Of a DNA stretch of 64,000 nucleotides, positions 27,919-36,300 are shown one piece after another. A model generated the notes under the pieces. It was not told where the DNA came from and made no database searches. It saw only the letters and a list, made by a program, of their open reading frames with translations. Position 1 is the first letter of the stretch; each line of letters begins with the position of its first letter. The translations under genes and the position numbers were made by a program. The DNA is from Bacteroidia bacterium (GTDB lineage Bacteria; Bacteroidota; Bacteroidia; 2-12-FULL-35-15): NCBI GenBank assembly GCA_030654175.1, contig JAURXZ010000041.1, positions 35,585 to 99,584 of the forward strand, read 5' to 3'.

Positions 27919-28262
27919 AGGATTTTTAGTTATAAAGTAAAAATAGTATTATTTTTTGTTTGAAATGCTGTTCTGTTCAAATTCTAATTTCTACCCCCCT
28001 ACTCGTTAAATTCTAAATCCAAATTTAGAATTTCCACCCTTGATTTTTGCTTTTGCTTTATACAACCGGATCATTGAAATTACCAAACGGTGTGCCAATA
28101 CTCAAAATTCGGTTTAAACCATTACCACCATTGGATTTCAGAAAATAATAATTTTTTATTGAACAAAAACGGAACGTGTGTACTTCGATACAATTATCAA
28201 AATAAACACACTTATTTCTTCGTTTTTTCTTAATTTTGTACCTCAACAAAAATAAAAACGAT
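27919..28262. other. Divergent non-coding region with an 11-bp-arm palindrome
   Basis: 344 bases between divergent genes. At 28008-28033 AAATTCTAAAT-CCAA-ATTTAGAATTT is a perfect inverted repeat, 90 bases before the lipoprotein start. The ALDH -7 element is at 28231. No coding potential is visible. Confidence 0.6.
28231..28238 (+). promoter_or_regulatory. -7 element of the aldehyde dehydrogenase gene
   Basis: TAATTTTG matches TAnnTTTG exactly. It predicts a start near 28243 and a 20-base leader, which supports the ATG at 28263 over an in-frame TTG at 28236. Confidence 0.45.
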
Positions 28263-29819
28263 ATGTCAGAAATATTAACAGCAAAAAGTTTTGGAATAGA
28301 AAGTGTTCTGAAAGAATTAGGAATTAAAGAAACCAATTACGGTGCCTCTACGGGCCTAAAACATATTGCTACAAAAGGAAAAAAGATAGATTCGTTCTCA
28401 CCTGTTGACGGATTACTTATTGGCAGTGTAAACGCAGCTACAGCAGAAGATTACACCAACGTGATGAAAACTGCAGAAGAAGCTTTTAAAGTATGGCGTT
28501 TAATGCCGGCTCCAAAGCGTGGTGAGATCGTTCGCCAGGTAGGTGATGAATTACGTAAATATAAAGATTCATTAGGTAAACTGGTTTCCTATGAAATGGG
28601 GAAAAGTTTACAGGAAGGTTTAGGCGAAGTGCAGGAGATGATCGACATCTGCGATTTTGCTGTGGGCTTATCCCGCCAGTTATATGGTTTAACAATGCAT
28701 AGCGAACGCCCGATGCACCGCATGTATGAGCAATGGCATCCTTTTGGTGTTGTTGGAATTATTTCTGCTTTTAACTTCCCAGTTGCTGTATGGAGCTGGA
28801 ATGCTGCTTTAGCTTGGGTTTGTGGTGATGTGTGTATCTGGAAGCCAAGTTCAAAAACTCCATTATGCGCTATCGCTTGTCAGAATATTATTGCAGATGT
28901 ATTGAAACGCAACAATGTTCCGGAAGGTGTTAGCTGCCTTGTAATAGGCAATGAATCAGGCGATCTGATCAACAACGATAAACGAATTCCATTAGTATCC
29001 TTTACAGGTTCAACTCGTATTGGCCGTCACGTATCAAAAACGGTAGCTGAACGTTTCGGAAATACTATTTTAGAATTAGGTGGTAATAATGCGATCATTG
29101 TTTCTGAACATGCTGATTTAGGTATGGTACTAGTTGGTTCGGTATTTGGCGCTGTTGGAACGGCAGGTCAGCGTTGTACTTCTACACGCAGATTAATTAT
29201 TCATGATAGTATTTATGAAAAAACAATACGTATTTTACAACAAGCATATGCTCAATTACGCATTGGAAATCCTTTGGATGCCAACAACCACGTGGGTCCG
29301 TTAATTGATCAAAATGCAACAAAAGATTATTTGAACGCAATTGAAAAAGCAAAACAGGAAGGTGCAAAAATAATTGTAGAAGGTGGAATAGTAACGGGTG
29401 AAGGGTACGAGAGCGGATGTTATGTAAAACCTTGCATTATTGAAGCGAAAAATGAATTCCATATTGTACAGGAAGAAACATTTGCTCCAATACTTTATGT
29501 GATGAAATATAAAACAATTGAAGAAGCAATTGCAATGCAAAATGGCGTTCCTCAAGGGTTATCATCATCTATCTTTACCAACAACATGCGCGAAATGGAA
29601 TTATTCCTTTCACAAGCAGGTTCTGACTGTGGTATTGCTAATGTAAATATCGGAACTTCCGGTGCTGAAATAGGTGGTGCATTTGGTGGTGAAAAAGAAA
29701 CAGGCGGTGGACGTGAATCAGGCTCTGACGCTTGGAAAGCTTATATGCGCAGACAAACTAACACTATCAATTATGGTAATAGCTTACCATTGGCACAAGG
29801 GATAAATTTTACGATTTAA
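28263..29819 (+). CDS. ALDH7-family (antiquitin-like) alpha-aminoadipate semialdehyde dehydrogenase
   Basis: 518 residues from the ATG at 28263. The ALDH7 pattern is clear: long N-terminus with a conserved LKELGI, GVVGIISAFNFPVAVWSWNA, W-K-P-S-S-K-T-P, FTGSTRIGRHV (cofactor site), general base Glu271 in ELGGNNA, catalytic Cys305 in GTAGQRCTSTRR, EETFAPILYV, and the C-terminal GGAFGGEKETGGGRESGSDA typical of this branch. The enzymes oxidise alpha-aminoadipate semialdehyde to aminoadipate with NAD+ in lysine degradation; related forms act on betaine aldehyde. There are no lysine catabolism genes next to it. A terminator-like hairpin follows at 29846. Confidence 0.92.
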   Translation: MSEILTAKSFGIESVLKELGIKETNYGASTGLKHIATKGKKIDSFSPVDGLLIGSVNAATAEDYTNVMKTAEEAFKVWRLMPAPKRGEIVRQVGDELRKYKDSLGKLVSYEMGKSLQEGLGEVQEMIDICDFAVGLSRQLYGLTMHSERPMHRMYEQWHPFGVVGIISAFNFPVAVWSWNAALAWVCGDVCIWKPSSKTPLCAIACQNIIADVLKRNNVPEGVSCLVIGNESGDLINNDKRIPLVSFTGSTRIGRHVSKTVAERFGNTILELGGNNAIIVSEHADLGMVLVGSVFGAVGTAGQRCTSTRRLIIHDSIYEKTIRILQQAYAQLRIGNPLDANNHVGPLIDQNATKDYLNAIEKAKQEGAKIIVEGGIVTGEGYESGCYVKPCIIEAKNEFHIVQEETFAPILYVMKYKTIEEAIAMQNGVPQGLSSSIFTNNMREMELFLSQAGSDCGIANVNIGTSGAEIGGAFGGEKETGGGRESGSDAWKAYMRRQTNTINYGNSLPLAQGINFTI

Positions 29820-29845
29820 TACTTTGTTCTCAAAATTTGAAAATG

Positions 29846-29876
29846 GCGCCTCGATAAAATATCGGGGCACTTTTTT
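29846..29876 (+). terminator. Probable intrinsic terminator of the ALDH gene
   Basis: GCGCCTCGATA...TATCGGGGCAC pairs with one mismatch and one wobble, followed by six T residues. Confidence 0.7.
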
Positions 29877-29950
29877 AAATGTGTAATTGATCCTTGTTGC
29901 CATTCATTTCCAAATCAAATCAATCTTACTAATTTAAATAAAATCTCCAT

Positions 29951-29982
29951 ATTTAAATAAAATTTGTACTTTAATACTTCAA
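29951..29982 (+). promoter_or_regulatory. Duplicated leader/promoter segment, copy A
   Basis: ATTTAAATAAAATTTGTACT and following bases to TAATACTTCAA, 15 bases before the acyltransferase ATG. A near-identical copy (one difference in about 32 bases) lies before the aminotransferase at 31166. The shared part includes AAATTTGTAC, close to a -7 element. Confidence 0.55.
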
Positions 29983-29996
29983 TTTTAAAGCCATCC

Positions 29997-31064
29997 ATGA
30001 ACAATACAATTCAATCCAATCGATATAATGAGCTGGATGCCTTAAGAGGTATTGCAGCTTTAATGGTTGTATTCTTTCATTTTACAATGGACAGGCCACA
30101 AGGGCAACTTGGATTTAAATTAGGTGTTACCGGGGTAGATCTGTTTTTTATTATAAGTGGGTTTGTAATATTTATGAGTTTAACCAAAGCTAAAAGCAGT
30201 ATAGATTTTCTTATTAATAGAGTGAGTAGACTATATCCCACCTATTGGGCAAGCGTTACATTTACTTTTTTATTGTTTTCTTTTTTTGCAATTTATGATG
30301 GATGGCCGGAACAAATTGATTTTAAAAGATATTTAGGGAACATGACCATGTTTCAATTTTACTTAAAAATAACGGACCTTGATGGACCTTATTGGACAAT
30401 GATCATTGAAATGCTTTTTTATATGGGAATACTATTTCTTTTTCATTTCAAGATGCTAAAACATTTAAACAAAATTGGATTGACTTTATCTGTTTTAGTT
30501 GTAATAGTGACATCCTATTTTTATGAAAACTCTACTGTCCAATATTTTTTCAAATGGATCCCATTATTACCATTTATTCCTTTATTTTTTGCGGGAACAA
30601 TTTTTTATAAGCTCTACACCAATAAGAGTCGGCTCCTTGAGAATTACTCAATTTTGATTATCTGTTTAATATGCCAGATATTATTGTATAAATATGCAGG
30701 ACGGTCAAAAGGATCCATAACTCATATTGAATATGCATTAATGTTAACGCTCTACTTTACCTTATTTACCCTTTTTGTAAATGGAAAGTTGAAATTCATA
30801 GTTTCGAAAGGCACACTTTTTCTGGGCAAAATTTCATTTGCCTTATACCTCATACATCAATATATTTCTATAGGTGTTATGATTCCATTATTAATAAACA
30901 GGTTCCACCTTAATTTTTGGATTGCTTCGCTTTGTATCACACTACCAACAATAATTACAATTGCATGGTTTATCACAGAATATATCGGAACTCCAATGAG
31001 TAACCGAATGAAAGAAAAACTACGCAAGATAACAGCTCCGCAAAATGAAGGCTTAAGTGCTTAA
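29997..31064 (+). CDS. Acyltransferase 3 family membrane protein
   Basis: 355 residues from the ATG at 29997. Family hallmarks are the N-terminal RYNELDALRGIAALMVVFFH (the R and H of the catalytic region of helix 1), GVTGVDLFFIISGFVIFMSL, RVSRLYPTYW, and about ten hydrophobic helices. These proteins O-acylate surface glycans, LPS or other extracytoplasmic molecules. There is no glycan cluster around it, so the substrate is unknown. The start at 29997 is preferred because the conserved N-terminus begins there and the duplicated leader ends just before it. Confidence 0.9.
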   Translation: MNNTIQSNRYNELDALRGIAALMVVFFHFTMDRPQGQLGFKLGVTGVDLFFIISGFVIFMSLTKAKSSIDFLINRVSRLYPTYWASVTFTFLLFSFFAIYDGWPEQIDFKRYLGNMTMFQFYLKITDLDGPYWTMIIEMLFYMGILFLFHFKMLKHLNKIGLTLSVLVVIVTSYFYENSTVQYFFKWIPLLPFIPLFFAGTIFYKLYTNKSRLLENYSILIICLICQILLYKYAGRSKGSITHIEYALMLTLYFTLFTLFVNGKLKFIVSKGTLFLGKISFALYLIHQYISIGVMIPLLINRFHLNFWIASLCITLPTIITIAWFITEYIGTPMSNRMKEKLRKITAPQNEGLSA

Positions 31065-31165
31065 AGCAAACATTTATTAAGCTACCGGTAATGGCTTAGT
31101 TGAGAAATCAGCAAGAGGAATTTGCTGGAAATTAGCCGATGAAATATTTAAATAAATCCTATACC

Positions 31166-31197
31166 ATTTAAATAAAATTTGTACTTTAATACCTCAA
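31166..31197 (+). promoter_or_regulatory. Duplicated leader/promoter segment, copy B
   Basis: Same segment as at 29951-29982 with a single C/T change, 19 bases before the aminotransferase ATG. Similarity continues weakly to the start codon (TTTAAGCC, then TCCATGAA in both). Confidence 0.55.
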
Positions 31198-31215
31198 ATC
31201 TTTAAGCCTTCGTCC

Positions 31216-32370
31216 ATGAATTACCCTAATTCAATTAATAGTAAGTTACCGAATGTTGGTACAACCATATTTACGGTGATGAGTAAATTAGCTACTGATA
31301 ACAATGCCATCAATCTTTCTCAAGGTTTCCCGGATTTTAGTTGTAATGAAGAACTAATAGGCCTGGTAAATAAATATATGCTGAAAGGCTATAACCAATA
31401 TGCTCCAATGGCTGGATTAATGAGCCTCAGAGAGATCATTGCGGAAAAGACGGAAGATATTTATTCGGCAAAGTACGATCCCGAAACAGAGATAACAATT
31501 ACAGCAGGTGGTACACAGGCTATATTTACTGCCATTTCAGCAATGATCCGTGAAGGAGATGAAGTTATTATTTTTGAACCTGCTTATGATTGTTATAAGC
31601 CCGCAATAGAATTGAACGGAGGGAAAACAATTTATTTACAATTAAAAGCACCACTCTATTCTATAGATTGGGAGGAAGTAAAAAAGGTAATTAATTATCG
31701 TACAAAAATGATAATTATTAATACTCCTCACAATCCTACTGGTAGTATCATGACAGCCGGAGATATGGCGAAACTGGAGAAACTTACTAAAGGTACCGAC
31801 ATTGTTATTGTGAGCGATGAAGTTTACGAGCATATTATTTTTGATGGTTACGAACACCAAAGTGTGGCACGATTTCCAAAGCTTGCTGAACGAAGTTTTA
31901 TTATTTCATCGTTCGGTAAAACATATCATGCTACGGGTTGGAAAATGGGCTATTGTGTAGCGCCTAAAAAATTGATGGCTGAATTTAGAAAGGTTCATCA
32001 GTTTGTTGTGTTCTGCGTTAATACACCTATACAATATGCTTTGGCTGAATTTTTAAAAAACAAAAAAAACTATTTAGGACTTGGAAATTTTTATCAAAAG
32101 AAACGCGACTATTTTAATAAAATGATAAAAAATTCCAATTTTAAATTTGAACCTGCTTCCGGCACCTATTTCCAGCTATTGAATTACAGTGAGATCAGCA
32201 AAGAAAAAGACTCCAATTTTGCAATTCGTTTAACAAAAGAATTTGGTATTGCATCTATTCCTGTTTCTATGTTTTATCACCATTCGATTGATAATAAAAT
32301 GTTGCGTTTTTGTTTTGCGAAAAAAGAAGAGACCTTAGAAAAAGCTGCTGAAATATTAAATAAAATATAG
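31216..32370 (+). CDS. Class I/II aminotransferase, methionine/glutamine-type (YbdL/KAT-like)
   Basis: 384 residues. The fold-type I features are INLSQGFPDF, YNQYAPMAGLMSLREIIA, TAGGTQAIFTAI, EPAYDCY, NTPHNPTGS (Asn/Pro binding the cofactor), SDEVYEH, and the PLP lysine 235 in SSFGKTYHATGWKMGY. NQYAPMAG and the F-x-GKT-x-H-x-TGWK phrase are characteristic of the methionine aminotransferase/glutamine transaminase K group. The next gene encodes an omega-amidase, the usual partner that hydrolyses the resulting alpha-ketoglutaramate or alpha-ketosuccinamate, so the pair fits methionine salvage or glutamine-driven transamination. Only 74 bases separate them, part of which is an intergenic palindrome. 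Confidence 0.9.
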   Translation: MNYPNSINSKLPNVGTTIFTVMSKLATDNNAINLSQGFPDFSCNEELIGLVNKYMLKGYNQYAPMAGLMSLREIIAEKTEDIYSAKYDPETEITITAGGTQAIFTAISAMIREGDEVIIFEPAYDCYKPAIELNGGKTIYLQLKAPLYSIDWEEVKKVINYRTKMIIINTPHNPTGSIMTAGDMAKLEKLTKGTDIVIVSDEVYEHIIFDGYEHQSVARFPKLAERSFIISSFGKTYHATGWKMGYCVAPKKLMAEFRKVHQFVVFCVNTPIQYALAEFLKNKKNYLGLGNFYQKKRDYFNKMIKNSNFKFEPASGTYFQLLNYSEISKEKDSNFAIRLTKEFGIASIPVSMFYHHSIDNKMLRFCFAKKEETLEKAAEILNKI

Positions 32371-32371
32371 A

Positions 32372-32415
32372 CCTCACCCCTTCCCCTTTCCATTTGGAGA
32401 GGGGTGTCCGGTGGG
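32372..32415. repeat. Intergenic CCTCACCCC/GGAGAGGGGTG palindromic repeat
   Basis: CCTCACCCCTTCCCCTTTCC, then ATTTGGAGAGGGGTG. The same type of sequence occurs at 55861-55935 and, in frame, inside the gene at 55953 (56716-56790). It lies between two co-directional genes of a likely operon, so it is probably transcribed as a hairpin. Confidence 0.5.
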
Positions 32416-32444
32416 ACGCTTTACTAAAAAGAAAAAGGCTTCTT

Positions 32445-33263
32445 ATGGATGATTTAAAGATCACGATCATACAATCCAGCTTGCATTGGGAAAACAAAGA
32501 GATGAACCTCGATATGTTTTCTCAAAAAATAAATGATATTGCTGGAAGTACCGATTTAATTATACTTCCGGAAATGTTTACTACCGGCTTTAGTATGAGT
32601 CCAAGAAAATTTGCTGAACCTATGAATGGTCCAACAGTAAACTGGATGAAAGAAAAAGCAAAAGAAAAAAACTGTGTAATTACCGGTAGTTTTATTTGTG
32701 AAGAAAATGGAAAATGTTTTAACCGCCTTGTTTGGGTCAATCCTGATGGTAGCTTTAGCACTTATGACAAACGCCACTTGTTCCGAATGGCAAATGAAGA
32801 TGCTCATTACAGTGCCGGACAAAAAAGAATAATTGTTGAATTAAAAGGATGGAAGATCTGTCCGATGATATGTTATGATCTGCGTTTCCCGGTTTGGAGC
32901 AGGAATAAATTGGTTCAGCAAAATAAAGAAGAATCCTCCCCTGGTTATGAATACGATCTGCTGCTTTATGTCGCAAATTGGCCTGAAGTGCGCAGTTATC
33001 CATGGAAAACCTTATTACTTGCAAGGGCCATTGAAAACCAAAGTTACGTTGTAGGATTAAACAGAGTAGGAAATGATGGCAATAAAATTTATCACTCCGG
33101 TGATTCTGCTGTGATAAATGCAAGAGGTGAGATCATCAGTAAAACAACGCCTCGGGAAGAATCAACTGAAACAATAACGTTAAATTATTCTGAACTGCTT
33201 GCGTATCGGAAATCATTCCCTGCCATGTTAGATGCGGATACATTTGAAATTATAAATGATTAA
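32445..33263 (+). CDS. Omega-amidase / nitrilase-family amidohydrolase (YafV-like)
   Basis: 272 residues from the ATG at 32445 (an upstream in-frame ATG at 32394 falls in the intergenic repeat and is unlikely). The catalytic triad is Glu43 (ILPEMFTTGF), Lys109 (YDKRHLF) and Cys143 (CPMICYDLRFPVW). FRMANEDAHYSAG is typical of the YafV/NIT2 branch of the nitrilase superfamily. These cytoplasmic enzymes hydrolyse alpha-ketoglutaramate and alpha-ketosuccinamate; the aminotransferase just upstream would generate such substrates. Confidence 0.92.
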   Translation: MDDLKITIIQSSLHWENKEMNLDMFSQKINDIAGSTDLIILPEMFTTGFSMSPRKFAEPMNGPTVNWMKEKAKEKNCVITGSFICEENGKCFNRLVWVNPDGSFSTYDKRHLFRMANEDAHYSAGQKRIIVELKGWKICPMICYDLRFPVWSRNKLVQQNKEESSPGYEYDLLLYVANWPEVRSYPWKTLLLARAIENQSYVVGLNRVGNDGNKIYHSGDSAVINARGEIISKTTPREESTETITLNYSELLAYRKSFPAMLDADTFEIIND

Positions 33264-33329
33264 TTAAACTTGTACAGTCCGTTTAAATTTTATTTAACAC
33301 ATCATAATTGCACTAAGGAAGCTAATGCA

Positions 33330-33362
33330 CCTTTCTCGACTTCGCTCGAAATGACAGCGCGC
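33330..33362. repeat. Dispersed TCTCGAC-type palindromic repeat
   Basis: CTTTCTCGACTTCGCTCGAA followed by ATGACAGCGCGC, the cleanest copy of this family in the window, in the gap before the ATP-grasp gene. Confidence 0.6.
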
Positions 33363-33435
33363 ATAGGCAGTCTGAGCTTAGTCAAGAAATTTGTGTTGAC
33401 TATAAAAACAGTTTGAGAAAATCTAAAAACAAATC

Positions 33436-34356
33436 ATGAAAATAGCATACGTTTGTTATAATATCCAGGAAAAATATGTTACCCCAACGGTGCAGGATGA
33501 AGACGTTCTTTTATTGGAATTCTTAAAGGGAAAAGGACTGGATATTCATAGAGAAGTTTGGACAAACCAAGAAGTTAACTGGTTGGATTATGATCTGGTT
33601 TTAATAAAAGCACCCTGGGATTATCACGAACATATAACCGATTTTTATAATTGGTTGGATATGTTGAATAACGCATCCATTCCAATGCTTAACCCATACG
33701 AGATAATAAAATGGAACAGTGATAAAAATTACCTAAAAGAGATATCTGATTCAGGCTTGAGCATTATCCCAACAGTTTTTTTAGAAATAAACTCCGTTCT
33801 ACAAAATGCGTCTATTTTCCAACAATTGAATAGCGAAAAGATAATTATCAAACCTTGTATCAGTGGAGGGGCAAAAAACACTTTTAGTCTGACACCGGAT
33901 AATTTTTCAGAACATCAAAAAAACATTAATGACTTATTAAAAGAGGAGGCATTTTTAGTACAACCATTCATCAAAGAAATTGAAACGGAGGGTGAATGGT
34001 CCTTCATTTTTTTTGATGGGAAGTACAGTCATAGTGTGCTAAAAAAGCCTCGATCTGGGGACTTCCGAGTGCAGCATTGCTATGGCGGGACCATACATGC
34101 TGATAATATTGAGACCTTACACGTTGAAACAGCAAAGAAATTTGTGGATAGGTTTGCGAAAGACTGCTTATATGCCCGCGTTGATGGTGTTATGGTAAAT
34201 AATGAATTTCTATTAATGGAGCTTGAATTATTGGAGCCTTTCCTGTTCTTGTCTTATCATCCCAATGGTTTTGAGAATTACTATTCTGCTTTAGTAAAAT
34301 TTATCTCACAAATCGATCCAAGGAGTATATCTTATTTCCAAAAAGATAAAGCGTAA
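33436..34356 (+). CDS. ATP-grasp domain protein (RimK/DcsG-like)
   Basis: 306 residues. An N-terminal pre-ATP-grasp domain (residues 1-95) is followed by NSDKNYLKEISDSGLSIIPT, the ATP-binding strand SEKIIIKPCISGGAKNTF with its Lys, EAFLVQPFIKEIETEGEWSF, KPRSGDFRVQHCYGGT, and the Mg-binding segment YARVDGVMV-x5-LLMELELLEPFLFL. This is the pattern of small ATP-grasp ligases annotated as glutathione-synthetase-like or cycloserine-biosynthesis DcsG-like. The family joins a carboxylate to an amine through an acyl phosphate; the substrates are unknown. It is a single gene. Confidence 0.85.
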   Translation: MKIAYVCYNIQEKYVTPTVQDEDVLLLEFLKGKGLDIHREVWTNQEVNWLDYDLVLIKAPWDYHEHITDFYNWLDMLNNASIPMLNPYEIIKWNSDKNYLKEISDSGLSIIPTVFLEINSVLQNASIFQQLNSEKIIIKPCISGGAKNTFSLTPDNFSEHQKNINDLLKEEAFLVQPFIKEIETEGEWSFIFFDGKYSHSVLKKPRSGDFRVQHCYGGTIHADNIETLHVETAKKFVDRFAKDCLYARVDGVMVNNEFLLMELELLEPFLFLSYHPNGFENYYSALVKFISQIDPRSISYFQKDKA

Positions 34357-34392
34357 TAGATTCTGCAATGTGATCTAGATTGGCTTTTCGTC

Positions 34393-34469
34393 AAGAGGGA
34401 GATCTCGGTAATAATAGGCAAGATCATTAAAAATAACAAGATCCCTCGCGAAAAACTCGGAATGACAGG
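34393..34469. repeat. Dispersed GAGGGATCT-type repeat
   Basis: AAGAGGGAGATCTCGG ... AAGATCCCTCGCGAAAAACT, then CGGAATGACA. Same composite layout as 21650-21717. It lies between convergent genes. Confidence 0.5.
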
Positions 34470-34498
34470 AAACTCAATGTTAAAAAATAATTTATCTC

Positions 34499-36244
34499 TT
34501 AAGGAATAACTTTCCATTCCAATTCCAGATCCCAGTTGGGGCGGGTATTAACAGGTTCTGCATTATAAATTACTTTTTCAGGTTGTAGCTTTTGAAGCAG
34601 GTTTCCGGTATCCCATTTAAAATTGGCATTGTTGTCATAAATAATTTTCAATTTATATTTTTTGGGGTATAAATATTCGTAGAAAAGTGTTTCTGATTTA
34701 TTAATGTTGCTTTCCTTTACTATAGTTTCTTTTTCATCCAATAGCTGAACAATGTAATTTCCGGCAGTTACAGGGATGTCTAAATTCAATTTCAGAGTAC
34801 CATAAAACTTTTCTTCACGTGTTTTAAAATCAATTTTAATGGTATCATTTGTCAAGCCAAAAATATCGGTGAATGTACCAGGAGGAATAAATAAATGATA
34901 GTTTGTGTTTTCCTTGAAAACAACAGGTACAATCTTTACACTGCCATCTTTAGCAATTATTTTAGTATTAATTGAAATAGTGTTGAAAGGCTCCAGAGTA
35001 TAGAATAAATTTTTATGATCTTTTATTGGAACGGTGTCTTCAATGAGATTGATCTCTTTGCTTATGCTATTGTTAAACAAAACAGGGTCCAATGGATTAT
35101 TGAAAACAATTTTAAACTCCGCGTTCAAATCAACGTTCTGATTTCCAGCGGGACTATTTACTACTACCAATCTTAAAGGGTTTCTTCTGCTTTTTAAAGC
35201 ATCTTCTTTTTTAATTATTTTAAAATCAACAGTATCAATTATCCTATAGCCATTTTTTACCTGAAGAATTATTGAATCTTTATCATCCTTTCTAAACCAA
35301 TAGTTTAGGGTGTCTTTATTTTTTGAATAATCAAGGAAAACATCTTTTTCATTCAAAGTTAGATTAAGTGGTTCTATGCGAATACTATCAGTGGTTTTAT
35401 TAAAAATAAAACTGATCTTACCGTAAGAATTATAATTGGTTTTTTTCAAAAAAAGTTTTTTTGAAGGCTCCTGAAATACATCAATTAAAATATTTTTCTT
35501 TTCTGTTACATCAATTAATGCATCAATAAAACCAACACTTTCACTTTCGCTATCATATTTATAATTCGAATTGGCATCCTTTAAAACAAGCAATTTATAT
35601 TTACTGGTACGTATATTATTAATTTGAAAAGTGCCATCCTCTTTCGTCTTTGCAAAATAATCCGGTTTTTTCTTATAAATAACGCTATCACTAAAATCGG
35701 TATAAAGCATTACCAAAATGCCTTTATCCGTTTTATGATCAAAGGCATTTTCAATTTTACCTTTCACAACCACTGAATCAATAAAACCACCAGTAGAAAA
35801 AATATATTTAAAATTATCGATCGGATTGTTCTCATGAATATCCTGCAAAGCATTACCAAAACTGATGGAATAGGTAGTATTTGGTTTGAGTATTTCTTCT
35901 TTATCAAAATCAATTGTAAGCATTTTATTCCTCACTTTTATATCAGGCGAATTTTCAAGAGGAGGAGATATAATAAGCTGGTTATTTAAATCTTTCAGCT
36001 GTATGAATTCATCAAAAAACACAACGATGCTTTTGGATTTAAAATTCAATGAAGCACTGTCGGGGATATATTTCACAACTTTGGGAGGAGTGATATCTTT
36101 TTCACCTCCACCCGGAGCAACCACCTGGGCACACGAAAAAATCAATGTGCTGATGAGCAGATAAACAAATGTGCTGACATACCAATTTGCTGATGTGCTG
36201 ATTGCATTAATTTTATTGTAAATATATTTTAATTTTGACCTCAT
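34499..36244 (-). CDS. Big_5 (SbsA-like) Ig-domain lipoprotein
   Basis: 581 residues. The lipobox is LIFSC, with Cys38 unusually far from the start; after it come AQVVAPGGGEKDITPPKVV and SIVVFFDEFIQLKDLNNQLI, the standard opening of a widespread Bacteroidota lipoprotein with an SbsA-type Ig domain (about 50-155). A second beta domain (155-265) resembles a carboxypeptidase-regulatory fold (GKIENA ... KTKEDGTFQINNI, then KDANSNYKYD), and the C-terminus repeats that style (DNNANFKWDTGN). The function is unknown; it is thought to be a cell-envelope protein. The stretch coding for residues 14-36 is made of CAGCACATC-type repeats, so the signal peptide appears rebuilt from repeat DNA. Confidence 0.85.
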   Translation of the reverse strand: MRSKLKYIYNKINAISTSANWYVSTFVYLLISTLIFSCAQVVAPGGGEKDITPPKVVKYIPDSASLNFKSKSIVVFFDEFIQLKDLNNQLIISPPLENSPDIKVRNKMLTIDFDKEEILKPNTTYSISFGNALQDIHENNPIDNFKYIFSTGGFIDSVVVKGKIENAFDHKTDKGILVMLYTDFSDSVIYKKKPDYFAKTKEDGTFQINNIRTSKYKLLVLKDANSNYKYDSESESVGFIDALIDVTEKKNILIDVFQEPSKKLFLKKTNYNSYGKISFIFNKTTDSIRIEPLNLTLNEKDVFLDYSKNKDTLNYWFRKDDKDSIILQVKNGYRIIDTVDFKIIKKEDALKSRRNPLRLVVVNSPAGNQNVDLNAEFKIVFNNPLDPVLFNNSISKEINLIEDTVPIKDHKNLFYTLEPFNTISINTKIIAKDGSVKIVPVVFKENTNYHLFIPPGTFTDIFGLTNDTIKIDFKTREEKFYGTLKLNLDIPVTAGNYIVQLLDEKETIVKESNINKSETLFYEYLYPKKYKLKIIYDNNANFKWDTGNLLQKLQPEKVIYNAEPVNTRPNWDLELEWKVIP

Positions 36245-36300
36245 TTAATTCAATTATTGTTCAATTTTTTCTAATCAGCACATCGGTACATCAGCACATC
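36136..36300. repeat. CAGCACATC-type dispersed repeat overlapping two gene ends
   Basis: At 36275-36300 TCAGCACATCGGTACATCAG plus CACATC covers the last eight codons and stop of the fRMsr gene. At 36136-36206 four more copies (CAGCACAT, read on the minus strand) fall inside the first codons of the lipoprotein gene. Related words occur at 62400-62435 (TTAGCACATTGATTTAG). Confidence 0.6.

Noticed and set aside
32394..32444. Upstream extension of the omega-amidase by 17 codons
   Set aside because: The extension lies in an intergenic palindrome and precedes the conserved N-terminal strand; the ATG at 32445 fits the family.
34332..34517. 61-codon minus-strand frame between the ATP-grasp and lipoprotein genes
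   Set aside because: It consists of the dispersed GAGGGATCT-type repeat and overlaps gene ends; no promoter or conserved residues.
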